This document shows, piece by piece, positions 20,116-30,078 of a DNA stretch of 43,593 nt. The notes beneath the pieces were generated by a model. The model saw nothing but the letters and a program-made list of their open reading frames with translations. It did no database searches and had not been told where the DNA came from. How positions within the stretch are numbered: the stretch's first letter is position 1; every line of letters begins with the position of its first letter. Both the position numbers and the translations under genes were made by a program. Location: the NCBI GenBank assembly GCA_003427395.1, contig BFEA01000023.1, positions 4,708,551-4,752,143 of the forward strand, written 5' to 3'. This DNA comes from Chara braunii (taxonomy: Eukaryota; Streptophyta; Charophyceae; Charales; Characeae).

Positions 20116-20816
20116 GTCCCGGTTTTTCTAAATCTGGCTTGCGAGATTTTCCAAATATGTTGTGATATCGGTAGCGAGAGGGGTCCAACCTCCATATTGT
20201 ATGCGTCCAACGCTTTGGCGCACCATTTTTTAGTGTAGTGGGTGGTTGGACACCTAAATGATGGGAAATGAAATGATTGAAATTGATTGAATTGATCAGG
20301 GTTCGGACTCTCACCTTCTTCTCAACATAATTGATGAATGGTTGTAGTCCTGATATACGGACTTTTACAATCATCATTATCATCATGTGTGTACCTTTTT
20401 TGAAGTTTTTCTTTTGTTTTTTTCATCAATAGTGTAGCACTGTGTACATTTCCAGCCACCAATCAGGTATGGCCTGGCATTTCTCATCGTGTGTGGTCTT
20501 TTCCATCAAAAAAAAAAAAAGAGTCCAGAAGCCAACAAGTATATATTGATTGAAAAAAAAAGAAGTATAATCACTTCCTGCCAGGCTGGGCTGACCATTA
20601 TCTGCGTTTTTTAAACTTTTATTAAGTTTTTAAATTTTAAATGTTAATGCAATAAAAAGAAAAGAAAAGACAAAAATTGGGAAAAAAAAATCAATGGCTT
20701 TCAGATACCAATACCAGGAAGATAGTAGGTTTGGGAACTTTGGGTGTATCAGATGTATCTTTCTTTTTTTTTTCGTTTTCCCGGGTGTGAGACCGTGTAT
20801 CGGATGTATCTTCTAA
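20116..20816. other. AT-rich non-coding stretch
   Basis: No recognised gene. A 98-codon minus-strand frame (20090-20386) has no known features. T and A homopolymers occur near 20507, 20552 and 20765. Confidence 0.4.
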
Positions 20817-22002
20817 GGCCTGGACCCCACAGGAATGCGACAAGGAAAAGTTTTGCCGCGAAATTGTTTCCGGGACCCCACATGCCCGGAGGTCGTGGAA
20901 AGGTTCTGTGTTTTCCGCGGAAGTGTTCCGCGGGGCCCCACACTCCGCGCTTTGTGGCCTGGAAAAGGATCGAATTACGTTTCCACATGGTCTGTGGTGT
21001 GGAAAAGTTCCACGGGAGGGATTTCTGCCACAATATTGTGCCGACTCTCGAACGTTGGGGGGGGGGGGCATCCCGAAGGTTTCCAAGGTCTCGACCACAG
21101 GCCGGACGAGAAGATGTCCGCCCAACCATTTGTTTGGGTCCTGGAGCAGCAGTTTGTTTCATGGAGGCCGTCGCACAGTGAGACGGGGCCCACCTTCGGT
21201 GGTCCCGCATCAGCGGGTAACAAACAGGCCGGCAAAGGCCCGCCCTTTCGAATTTGAATTCGAATTCGGAAGGTGGGGTTTTTGCATGCCGTTGGCGTCA
21301 TCATGCAGCCGATGTCGACGAAGTGATCGCAAGTGAAGGCACCTGTGACGAGCTTGCAGCACGCGTGGGTGGTTCCTACGCTTGGCCTTCGGTCATGCAA
21401 GCCTTCTCCAACCTCCATCGCCGCGCATTGTCGTGGAAGTCCGCTTGCCGTTGTCTTCATGCAGCGGCACGCGAGGTTGTCGTTGGTGGCAGACTGCAGA
21501 GTGACTTCCGGGAGCACTGCCATACCCCCCATGATCGAGGTGTGGCCGGCCCTTGGTTTAGAGTCAACGGCTCCCCGTGGGGGAGGAGGGGAGGGTGGGG
21601 GCAAATACACCGCGTCCGCAGTCCGCCCCAACGGTCACATGAAGGGTTCCTGGTACCCTTCCCGGTACCACAAGCCCAGACTCCACCCAACCCCAACTAT
21701 GATGGCAACAGCACACTTTCAGCCCTGTCGACCAACAGTCGCCCAACCGCCGCCCAAAGTCGCCCTCTACCAGACATTGCTGGTTCCTACGCTCCACGAG
21801 TGGCCACTCGGACAAACCACCACTTTCCATTTCGGGACGCTTGGCGGGCACGTTCCTATTACGGAAAACTTATCAACATTTTGCCGCGGAACTCCCTCCG
21901 CTGTGGGGTCCCCGCAGAAGGCTTTCCAAACTTTCCAAAACTCTTCCGATGACCGTTCTGCGGAAACGTCTTTTCCAAAGGAATTCCTGTGGGGTCCAGG
22001 CC
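20817..22002. mobile_element. PIF/Harbinger-like non-autonomous element
   Basis: The inverted termini start GGCCTGGACCCCACAGGAAT on both ends (20817 onward, and in reverse up to 22002). They are flanked by direct TAA (20814-20816 and 22003-22005). GGCC-type tips with a TWA duplication are the hallmark of PIF/Harbinger (Tourist) elements. Motifs such as GACCCCACA, CCGCGGAA and GGGGTCC recur in the subterminal regions. The GC-rich centre has overlapping open frames on both strands (up to 256 codons) but no transposase motif I recognise. It may be captured or filler DNA. Confidence 0.75.
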
Positions 22003-22005
22003 TAA

Positions 22006-22710
22006 GAGCAGACCACGCACAAACTTCCACTTGGCCGGATTCTTCATTTCTGGAGGCCGATTTTCATCATCTACAGTCAGAAACGGACAATTTACTAATT
22101 TAGGTTAGTGGGACTTGGCCCCAGAAGAGGAAAGACTCCACTTACCAGAGAGAATTCTTTCTGCGCTGAGGCTGCAGGATTCTTCATTTCTGTACTCCGT
22201 GCTTTGTCTTGCAGTCTTTGAATTCCTGGCCATTGATTCTCCTCTTTTTTTTTCTTTTTTTTTTCCATCAGTTGATTGTTTTTGCTGGCCATTGATTCCC
22301 CTAATCTACGTCCCAGAATGAAAAATCCAGGTTAATTTTTTTTTTTGTTGAAATCCAGGTAAGTGGGACCTCAACCCCTAGGATGACCAGAGAGAGATGG
22401 TCTTGTAGTTGGTAAAGTCGGACAACATTTCCGTTTCCTTTTTTTTTTTTTGTCTTTTCTTTTTTTCCTTTGCCTTTTTTCTGTCCAAAGCCGCCAAAGT
22501 TACTACTGCCTATTACTGCACAGTGCGCAGTACACTTTTATCAAAATTTCACCCCCAAAAATTGAAAAAATGAAAATAAAATCCCGCAACGTGGCTCCTA
22601 GAGAGAAGCTGGACCACAGATCACAACCTCCGTATGAGAACAGATACGCGCAAGATTCACACCTTATTAGGAATTCCCATTTTTTTTTTTTTCCATTCTA
22701 TACATGCCAA
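22006..22710. other. Non-coding stretch with short duplicated segments
   Basis: GGATTCTTCATTTCTG occurs near 22038 and 22180, and GGCCATTGATTC near 22228 and 22288. The rest is T-rich. No gene recognised. Confidence 0.45.
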
Positions 22711-22724
22711 ATTTAGCAACAAGT

Positions 22725-22844
22725 GTCCTTCCACACATCTGTTTAAACTGGAACGAAGCAGAGGAGGAGATTGGCATGGCCACTGCCCAAGCATCATGAC
22801 CGGCATAAATGGAGACACGGTCCAAATTTATCAAGAAAAAAAAA
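22725..22844 (+). pseudogene. U6 snRNA retropseudogene, diverged
   Basis: The sequence follows the U6 spliceosomal RNA in order: GTCCTTCC, ACTGGAACGA, GGAGATTGGCATGGCC, CTGCCCAAGCAT, GGCATAAAT and GGTCCAAATTTAT, then poly(A) (22835-22844). Many substitutions rule out a functional gene. A short AGCAAC lies on each side (22715-22720 and 22855-22860), a possible target duplication. Confidence 0.75.
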
Positions 22845-22886
22845 TTGAGCATTGAGCAACTTATTAAAGCTGACACCCAGTCCACT

Positions 22887-22956
<70 letters not shown>

Positions 22957-23040
22957 TCTCTCCGTGGAATGTTCCTATCATGGGAGGGAGGTCATTCCTA
23001 TTTGCCTGTGTAGTGTGTGTGTGTGTGTGTGTGTATGTGA
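22887..23040. repeat. (CT)n and (GT)n microsatellites
   Basis: A long CT run (about 22890-22948, with TTTC variants to 22962) and a shorter GT run (about 23012-23033). Confidence 0.95.
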
Positions 23041-23042
23041 GT

Positions 23043-23190
23043 TAGGACACTACGGCCTTGCAGGGTTGGGGTGGATATGACAACCGGTATGGTTCCACTT
23101 TTAAAAACCATCTCCTGGCTGTAGTGGTTAAGAGACTTGGCTCTTGAGGCCGAGGGGTCGCCCGTTTGATTCTGTGCATGGCACAGATGA
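23043..23190 (+). mobile_element. SINE-like element family A copy 1 (hairpin plus tRNA-like module)
   Basis: A 5' module with GTGGA (23071-23075) paired to TCCAC (23094-23098) precedes a tRNA-like part: GGCTGTAGTGGTTAAGAGAC (A-box-like), CTCTTGAGGCCGAGG and a mutated B box GTTTGATTC. Related copies are at 26290-26480 (reverse) and 31905-32075. It would be transcribed by RNA polymerase III if intact. Confidence 0.7.
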
Positions 23191-23257
23191 TAGATCTGAG
23201 GCCTGAAACTACTGATCGTTCCTAATATGGAAGCTAGGCCATTCCTAGTTATGGGAG

Positions 23258-23405
23258 GAGGGCCATTCTCATCATTTGAGAGAGGTCATTCCTATCATGG
23301 GAGGGATGTGTACCTGTCTCTTATACACATCTAGATGTGTATAAGAGACGAGGGCCATTCTCATCATTTGAGAGAGGTCATTCCTATCATGGGAGGGATG
23401 TGTAC
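23258..23405. other. Assembly artefact: transposase mate-pair adapter junction
   Basis: CTGTCTCTTATACACATCT (23314-23332), followed directly by its reverse complement AGATGTGTATAAGAGAC (23333-23349), is the Tn5/Nextera mosaic-end junction used in mate-pair libraries. The 56 bp before it (23258-23313) and after it (23350-23405) are identical, as expected from a read-through adapter in the assembly. It is not native DNA. Confidence 0.97.
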
Positions 23406-23456
23406 TCTCTCCCTCGCACTCATTCAAAATGCTGACACTCAAACTCAGTACAATTA

Positions 23457-23457
<1 letters not shown>

Positions 23458-23515
<58 letters not shown>

Positions 23516-23519
23516 AAAA
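23458..23519. repeat. Poly(A) homopolymer tract
   Basis: About 53 consecutive A followed by GT and eight A. It is unlikely to be sequence-accurate in length. Confidence 0.95.
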
Positions 23520-23606
23520 ACTCAGTACAATTTTATCGGAGAAGATTTGAACACATTTCCATGATCCCATCTTTCTACCAACATTTTTTTAATGTTTTTT
23601 TTCTTC

Positions 23607-23919
23607 TCATTTTGTCAGACTTTTTTCAAGTTTTTTGAAGTTTTTCTTTTTCTCACCAAATCTGTGTTTTCCAACTTTTCTGTCATCGTTTCTAACCATG
23701 GAGTGTGAAATTACGACGCAATCCTTACGAAGTTTCGCGAAGGCGCCGATAACGGCGACATACCATTCATGCCATATGTGAATTACTAGAGATGCCAGGC
23801 ACAGACAAAAACACGTGATCATCAGAAAAGTCAGCACGTGAAAGAGCGGAAACGCGTAGCGTTTCAGCCGTCCGCCTGTGGTGGCATCATCAGGTTTCAC
23901 ACCATCCTCCTCAGCGTAT
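23607..23919 (-). CDS. Hypothetical ORF fragment cut by the gap
   Basis: An open minus-strand frame enters from the N gap and runs to a stop at 23607. It includes a hydrophobic stretch (VLTFLMITCFCLCLASLVI) that could be a membrane segment. I do not recognise it, and its upstream part lies in the gap. Confidence 0.25.
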
Positions 23920-24737
23920 NNNNNNNNNNNNNNNNNNNNNNNNNNNNNNNNNNNNNNNNNNNNNNNNNNNNNNNNNNNNNNNNNNNNNNNNNNNNNNNNN
24001 NNNNNNNNNNNNNNNNNNNNNNNNNNNNNNNNNNNNNNNNNNNNNNNNNNNNNNNNNNNNNNNNNNNNNNNNNNNNNNNNNNNNNNNNNNNNNNNNNNNN
24101 NNNNNNNNNNNNNNNNNNNNNNNNNNNNNNNNNNNNNNNNNNNNNNNNNNNNNNNNNNNNNNNNNNNNNNNNNNNNNNNNNNNNNNNNNNNNNNNNNNNN
24201 NNNNNNNNNNNNNNNNNNNNNNNNNNNNNNNNNNNNNNNNNNNNNNNNNNNNNNNNNNNNNNNNNNNNNNNNNNNNNNNNNNNNNNNNNNNNNNNNNNNN
24301 NNNNNNNNNNNNNNNNNNNNNNNNNNNNNNNNNNNNNNNNNNNNNNNNNNNNNNNNNNNNNNNNNNNNNNNNNNNNNNNNNNNNNNNNNNNNNNNNNNNN
24401 NNNNNNNNNNNNNNNNNNNNNNNNNNNNNNNNNNNNNNNNNNNNNNNNNNNNNNNNNNNNNNNNNNNNNNNNNNNNNNNNNNNNNNNNNNNNNNNNNNNN
24501 NNNNNNNNNNNNNNNNNNNNNNNNNNNNNNNNNNNNNNNNNNNNNNNNNNNNNNNNNNNNNNNNNNNNNNNNNNNNNNNNNNNNNNNNNNNNNNNNNNNN
24601 NNNNNNNNNNNNNNNNNNNNNNNNNNNNNNNNNNNNNNNNNNNNNNNNNNNNNNNNNNNNNNNNNNNNNNNNNNNNNNNNNNNNNNNNNNNNNNNNNNNN
24701 NNNNNNNNNNNNNNNNNNNNNNNNNNNNNNNNNNNNN
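23920..24737. other. Assembly gap (818 N)
   Basis: An unbroken run of N. Reading frames that appear to cross it are artefacts. Confidence 1.
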
Positions 24738-24891
24738 TGACCACATTGATGACTTGGAGACTATCTGCAGGGGTAGCACTGATTCACTGGAAGGCATATT
24801 GACGAGTTGGCAAGATATTGGTGTTGCGCTGATGAGCGCTGGACTCAGGGGAACTTTGAAACATTTTGTATTCATGTTTCTGATAATATAA
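24738..24891 (+). CDS. Hypothetical ORF fragment to the right of the gap
   Basis: An open frame from the gap, DHIDDLETICRGSTDSLEGI and about 30 more residues, to a stop at 24891. Not recognised. It may be a coding fragment of a mobile element. Confidence 0.2.
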
Positions 24892-25010
24892 ACTGTGAAA
24901 CTCGGTCCTCATCTTCTCTATCTTTGTCTATTGTCAGACTACTGTTCATTGTGTGTGGGAGTACGATGCATGGCATGTACACACTTGCGTGAGATGGTCC
25001 CCAGGACCCA

Positions 25011-26102
25011 TGCAAGTGTGAACGATATACAGAAAACCAAGTTGCGAAATCACACAGATGTCCAGGTAGTCGTATCCAAGCAGAGAGTACAAAATGCACC
25101 GAGAAACCATCCATATAGAGCAATACAATGAAGTAATGAGCCAATGTTCAAGCCCGTAGGCCACACCAACACAGTATCCAAAGTCGCTTCTCTCTGTCTG
25201 GCGCCCAGCGCCCAACCTACTCTGCCCGACTATCCTCCCTACAGCTGGTTCACGCAACAGGCTCACTTCGACTCTCGAAGACCAATGTACATGACTGTCA
25301 ACTCCATAGCCAACCTCTCTTCATGCACCAGGTACGTATCTCGTCACCCTCAATCAGACCTTGATTACCCCACACCCGCCTCCTTCCCTGAAGACCACCA
25401 GATCACCCGCTGTACCCCCTGACGCCCAGCAGCCCGGCTATGGCTGCCTGCGCCCCGCTGCCCTGCAGCGCCCCACTTCACCACTAAGCGCCCCGTCAGC
25501 GCCCTGGGCAGTAGCGCAGCATCAAGCAGGAGGGCAGCAGCACTTCCGCATTGCCAACACTGGCCAGAATGCCTGGCCTGGGCTGCCTCACTTCTTTTAT
25601 GGAAATGGCAGCCTCCTGGATGCTGCGTGTGGCCTGGCTGGAAGCTTCCAGTAGCTTCCGGTTGGGCCTCAGACCCTGCACCCAGGCCCGAGACTATAGT
25701 TGAGGGCCTGGGCCCTTTTCAGTTGTGCACGGCCTAGTCTCCAGACTTGGGTTGTTTGCTGCATCTGTGCAGGGCTCCCAGGCAGGTGCGTCGGCAGTAC
25801 TGCTTTTCCAAAGGCCCATGGCCTGCTGCCCAATGTATCGGCCCTGCTTTGTGTGTATGTGCCCAGGTGCAAATGTCTAGGCCTGGGCCTAACTGTATGA
25901 CGCAGCTTAGTGAGGCTCACGCGTGTACCCAAGCAACTGGCGTGCTGCAAGAGCCTGAATACCCACATATGAAAATGTCGAATTTTGGCCTCTGACGAAT
26001 ACTCAGGCCCGCCTTCACTTAGGGCGGGCACTCGGCTCGCTGGGGGCCTTAGCCCAGAATATGTGATGTCTGATAGGGCCCCTTGAGGGCTTGTTCCTCA
26101 CA
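25011..26102 (-). mobile_element. LTR family L, copy 3 (solo-like)
   Basis: In minus orientation this starts TGTGAGGAACAAGCCC (26102 leftwards) and ends TTGCA (25011), giving TG...CA ends and 1092 bp. It aligns with the 39193-40195 LTR along its length: CTGGGCTAAGGCC near the start, GCCCGCC (26007-26013) with GGCGGGC (26023-26029), GCAGCACGCCAGTTG, and GTGTTGGTGTGGCC near the end. The sequence beyond TTGCA is TGGGTCCTGG, not the primer-binding site of the complete element, and no polypurine tract lies on the other side. This suggests a solo LTR. Confidence 0.75.
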
Positions 26103-26289
26103 AAAGGAAGAGAAAAAGAAAAAGAAAAAAGAGTATCTTTGACGCCTCTTCTGCAAAGCCGATGCTCCTGGGCACTGATTCCGTTCCACGCGCTGGTTCC
26201 GCTGTACTGGAGATTCCCTATGGTGACAGCATGTTATACGCCTGGCTTTTCTTTTTCCTATTCCTCTTCTGATTAAGTTGTATGGATTC

Positions 26290-26480
26290 CGTACGTCTGG
26301 ACCCAAGCCCTCCTCCGTGCAAGCACAGATTCGAACTGGCGACCTCGGCCTCAAGAGCCAAGTCTCTTAACCACTACATCTAGGACACGGTGTTCAAAAG
26401 TGGAATGCTACTGGTCGTGATATCCACCACACCCCTGCAAGCCTGTATTGTCCAACTCGACACACACCGCACACAACACC
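26290..26480 (-). mobile_element. SINE-like element family A copy 2
   Basis: In reverse: GCAGGGGTGTGGTGGATATC, a GTGGA/TCCAC stem (plus-strand 26400-26404 with 26423-26427), then GTAGTGGTTAAGAGACTTGG, CTCTTGAGGCCGAGG and the B box AGTTCGAATCT. This is the best preserved tRNA-like module together with the copy at 31905. Confidence 0.7.
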
Positions 26481-26619
26481 CACGGGCACGGGAATTCTCG
26501 TACACTTCGCTCTGTAGTCAGCATGTAACCCCCGCTGGTACTCTTACCCGCTCACTCAGACGGGACTTATCAATGCCCGCGGTTCACGGGCGCTTAAGGT
26601 TCATCTTTTTTCTTTTTAA

Positions 26620-26772
26620 CAAAAAGAAGAAAAAAAGATGCAAAAAAACGAGAAAAAAAAAGAAAAAAAAGAAAAAAAAAGAAAGAAAAAGAAAGAAAAA
26701 TAAAGAAAAATAAAGAAAGGAAAAGAGGAGGAAGAGGAAGAAAAAGAAAAAGAAGAAAAAGAAAAGGAAGGG
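26620..26772. repeat. A/G-rich low-complexity tract
   Basis: AAAGAAAAA-type sequence over about 150 bp. Confidence 0.95.
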
Positions 26773-26839
26773 TTCATTGGACTTCATCCTCGTCCATCGA
26801 ACAACGGTAGCTCCATTATACAAACTGAGCACCACTACC

Positions 26840-26985
26840 ACTCTATGCTTGGAAAGGGGGAGTATTCACACTGCAACTTTCATGGATGTATCTGGTCAAC
26901 CAGATTCTTGCAAACTCTATGCTTGGGAGGAGATACTGACACTGCAGCTTTCCTGGACGTACCTGACCCCAAATACAACCAAATT
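26840..26985. repeat. Diverged tandem repeat, about 70 bp
   Basis: CTCTATGCTTGG, ACACTGCA.CTTTC.TGGA and GTA.CTG occur in two consecutive units (from about 26841 and 26918). Confidence 0.65.
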
Positions 26986-27239
26986 CTACCAAAAAGGGCC
27001 TTATGCATATAGGCATAGTCAGATCATACTCCCACTACCACCCCTGATGTATCTGAAAAAAAGTACGACCACATTCCTGTGAAACAGTCCCATGGAACGC
27101 AATGCACCCTGATCATGAATGTATACAGGCCATTGTTGTGGGCCAATACAATGATAATGAGGGTGTGTTGTGCTCGGGGGAAGATGAAACTTAGACCAAG
27201 GGACTCGCCCAGCACAACTCTCGGTAACTTGACAAAGAA

Positions 27240-27303
27240 ATATATATATGTGACGATATATATATATTTGACGATATATATACGATATATATATATATAT
27301 ATT
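27240..27303. repeat. (TA)n microsatellite
   Basis: TA runs interrupted by GACG. Confidence 0.9.
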
Positions 27304-27455
27304 ATAGTAAAGGTGACGCCTTTGAGATATCATCTACCCCAGGTAATTCAAAAATATAATTCAAATATTGCATTCAACTCATCTAGTCCCATAAGGATTC
27401 GAACTCAGGTGTGTATTTCGACAGTTCATGGCTGTAGCCGAACTGAGCAAGGCCC
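27303..27455 (-). mobile_element. SINE family B copy
   Basis: In reverse: CTTGCTCAGTTCGGCTACAG (A box), CATGAACTGT, CACACCTGAGTTCGAATCCT (B box), the body GAATTACCTGGGGTAGATGA and the 3' end TATCTCAAAGGCGTCACCTTT. The 3' end folds as AAAGG/CCTTT. Confidence 0.75.
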
Positions 27456-27595
27456 GTGGGTACAGAAAGAATGTTAAGAGGTGTCTGACATGTATTTTCC
27501 TCGTTACTCGCAAGTTTCGTTCAAGATTAAAATAAAAAGAGACACTTAAAATTTGAAAAAAAACAAAACAAAAGAACAAAGATTACTGTAATATG

Positions 27596-27745
27596 GTTCG
27601 AGAGTACTCCAGCCTGGAGCAGCCCTTGGGTCTCGCTGCACTACTCTCGACTCTCAAAATTTTGAGCTGGACTTTCGAGAGTCCAGCTTCGCTCCACTTA
27701 CTTCCGAAGCAGGCTCTCGAAAACCCCTTTTGAGAGCGCTGTCAG
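27596..27745. other. Hairpin-rich non-coding stretch
   Basis: GCTGGACT and AGTCCAGC (about 27666-27687) form an 8-bp hairpin. CTCTCGA-type motifs recur. Possibly part of a foldback element; the ends are not clear. Confidence 0.4.
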
Positions 27746-27784
27746 GAGGGGGGGGGGGGGGAACACCCTTCCTTACCAACGGGC

Positions 27785-27945
27785 CTATCTCAGTTGGTAC
27801 ATCTCTACAAACTGTTGAATTATACAGACCTGAGTTGGATGATGGAATCCAGAGGGAACAAGAGAGGAACGGAATTGCTGAATTACCCTGGGGCCAATTG
27901 GTCAGTTTCACAATGAAATCTCGAGGCCATCGCCCTTATTTTTTT
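27785..27945 (+). mobile_element. SINE family B copy, left half of an inverted pair
   Basis: Head GGGCCTATCTCAGTTGGTAC (A box), ACTGTTGAATTATACAGACCTGAG with a damaged B box, then body TTACCCTGGGGCCAATTGGT and 3' end ATCTCGAGGCCATCGCCCTT followed by T8. Confidence 0.75.
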
Positions 27946-27947
27946 TG

Positions 27948-28107
27948 TAAAGGGCGACGGCCTTGAGATATCATCATTGAGCTGACCGGCCCCAGGTAAT
28001 TTAGAATGATCTTGTTCTGGTCATCTGATTGTATCTGAATTCGAACTTGGGTCTGTATTTCAATAGTTTATGGGTGTACCCCTAGGCTCTTGGGTGGCCC
28101 TCGCCCT
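27948..28107 (-). mobile_element. SINE family B copy, right half of an inverted pair
   Basis: In reverse: GGGTACACCCATAAACTATT, GACCCAAGTTCGAATTCAGA (B box), CCTGGGGCCGGTCAGCTCAA and the 3' end ATCTCAAGGCCGTCGCCCTT. It lies directly tail to tail with the copy at 27785. Confidence 0.75.
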
Positions 28108-28812
28108 TTTAAAAACTTATGATAAAAATCCAAAATATAAAATAAAAAGAAAGAAAACACCCTTCTTGGTTGGAGAGTGCCCTGCCTGCACCTACCAAAT
28201 TTTTCGAGAGAAGTCTGTCGTGCTCTCAACGAACCCTCCGTTTTCGATATCCACCCCAAGTCGGGGTGGACAAACCGACCTCTCCGCTTTCGCTGCTGTT
28301 CGGTATTGTTGTCGGGTAATGCTGTTGAAGTTCGAGAGTCATGCCTCAGAGAGAGAGTAAGGGCGTCGCCACACGACCTACGAGACCAAAATCGAAACGA
28401 GTGCATCTTACCAAGGAAGTGGCCAGGTTCACTGCTTTGCTATAAATAGTAAAGAGTGTATGTTATTTGCTACCTTTGGTGGGCAGATGCACTCCTTTCG
28501 CTTTCGTTTCTTGTGCCGTGTGGCCAGGCCCTCAGTGGAGCGAAGATGCCTGCTCTTGAAGTTCCAGCGTCCTGCCTCGGCGAGTAGTAAGTGGATACGA
28601 TCACAGCTCTTGAAGTTTCGGGGAGTGCGACAGCTCTTGAAGGACTCTCCATCTCTTTTGAAAATGGTGGAGCGAGGAGAGGGGTTACCTGTGCTCTTTG
28701 CGGTTTACAGCTTGGAAATTCGGGAGTAGGCCCGAGGTTGGGATAGACACAGGGGGGTTACCATGCACCCCACATCACAGCTGGTACAATGGTGCTGCTA
28801 CGAGATATCATC
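28108..28812. other. Non-coding stretch with a loose inverted repeat
   Basis: GAAACGAGTGCATCT (about 28395) and AGATGCACTCCTTTC (about 28485), with flanking CCACACG/CGTGTGG, are inverted around 28440. A CCACCCC/GGGGTGG hairpin lies at about 28252. This may be a diverged foldback element. No gene recognised. Confidence 0.4.
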
Positions 28813-28916
28813 AAACAGAGCTGCCCGGTAAACCGTAGGCAGAGAGGGTTGTCACATCCCCTCGTTTCTTGACCTCTTCTCCCTCTCTGTCTACGGTTTA
28901 CCGGGCAGCTCTGTTT
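28813..28916. mobile_element. Foldback family E, near-perfect 36-bp arms
   Basis: The arms 28813-28848 and 28881-28916 differ at one base and enclose 32 nt. The arm includes GCTGCCCGGTAAACCGTAGG. A TA microsatellite follows immediately. Further family members are at 29065-29212, 35270-35495, 36800-36833 and 37505-37620. Confidence 0.85.
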
Positions 28917-29064
28917 GGCTATATATATATATGTGTGTGTATAATATATATATCGTCACATACATACATACTACATAGTCTTTCACAGCCCCTCGTTTGT
29001 TGTCCTCTTCTCCCTCTCTGCCTACATCACAGCTGGTACAATGGTGCTGCTATGAGATATCATC

Positions 29065-29212
29065 AAACAGAGCTGCCCGGTAAACCGCAGGCAGAGAGGG
29101 TTGTCACATCCCCTCGTTTCTTGACCTCTAGATACTACATAGTCTTTCACAGCCCCTCGTTTGTTGTCCTCTTCTCCCTCTCTGCCTATGGTTTACCGGG
29201 CAGCCTCTGTTT
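29065..29212. mobile_element. Foldback family E, second tandem copy
   Basis: The arms 29065-29100 and 29176-29212 enclose 75 nt. The upstream sequence (CATCACAGCTGGTACAATGG) repeats that at about 28774, so a unit of roughly 250 bp has been duplicated in tandem. Confidence 0.8.
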
Positions 29213-29228
29213 GACTATATACGTATAT

Positions 29229-29231
<3 letters not shown>

Positions 29232-29314
<83 letters not shown>
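29232..29314. repeat. (CA)n-(GA)n compound microsatellite
   Basis: A CA run passes directly into a GA run near 29272. Confidence 0.95.
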
Positions 29315-29319
<5 letters not shown>

Positions 29320-29544
29320 CCCAAAAACATCCTAGAAGAAGCAAAATAAACCCACAGTGGGTGGCAATAAGAGAAGTGTTTGGTTTTGCCTAGGAAAACT
29401 AAGTGTGGTTGAAAAAAAAAATAAAAAATAATAATAATAATAAAGGAAAACCCATGTTTAGTACAAATTGGAGGTAGCGATCCAAATAGGAGGAAACCAC
29501 CCCACCCTCATGGCCGAATGGCACTCTTTTTTTTTTTTTTTTTT

Positions 29545-29870
29545 AACTAAGCTACGTTCTTCTCTCGATTTCACCTCACACTGCCTACCTACCTCTACTC
29601 CTAATTATAGTCATACAGGGAACCCCGTAGCAGCCAGAACCGAGTTCACGAGATAACATGCGGTTCCTGACCTGCAGGTGGGCAATACCGGCTAGGGGAG
29701 AGCCGGTAACATCAGGGACCATACCAACAGGACCAATCCCTGTGCCTCCCCTCAGGTGGTGGTCCCTTCCTCTACGAACATCAGCAGACTCTGCTCAATG
29801 CCGATCAGGGGATCCAGTGGTCTATCTCTGGGTGGCAGGCGCCAAGCATGCCCAGAATGGCACATATTGC
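29545..29870 (+). repeat. Dispersed repeat family F copy
   Basis: The same landmarks as 13745-14045 occur in the same order. The hairpin is TACAGG-GAAC-CCCGTA (29614-29629), with one mismatch. Sequence upstream of it (CACACTGCCTACCTACC) is shared with the 18690 fragment, so the family extends at least 50 bp to the left of the hairpin. Confidence 0.7.
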
Positions 29871-30078
29871 ATACATGAAGCTGTGATTTTCTTTTCCTTT
29901 TTTCTTTTTGTTTCCCCCTCTAATTTTTGCACACATGAAGCCGTTGATAAACAACAGACTCATGCGTTTGAAAAACAACGTTTTTTTAATCCTCTATAGT
30001 AAGTAATAGATATCCTTAATGGACACAATAATAATACTCTTAGGGGCTTACTAAACGAACGTAGTAGTTTAAAGTTTT

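Noticed and set aside
21254-22103. A host protein-coding gene in the two long plus-strand frames
   Set aside because: The frames overlap each other and a long minus-strand frame, lie within a transposon with GC-rich sequence, and match no family I recognise.
23607-24891. Very long ORFs (up to 422 codons) on both strands
   Set aside because: They run through the N gap; only the short real flanks carry sequence.
16340-26102. A full minus-strand LTR retrotransposon bounded by the LTRs at 16340 and 25011
   Set aside because: No primer-binding site follows the 25011 end, no polypurine tract precedes the other, and the interior consists of unrelated repeats with no gag or pol.
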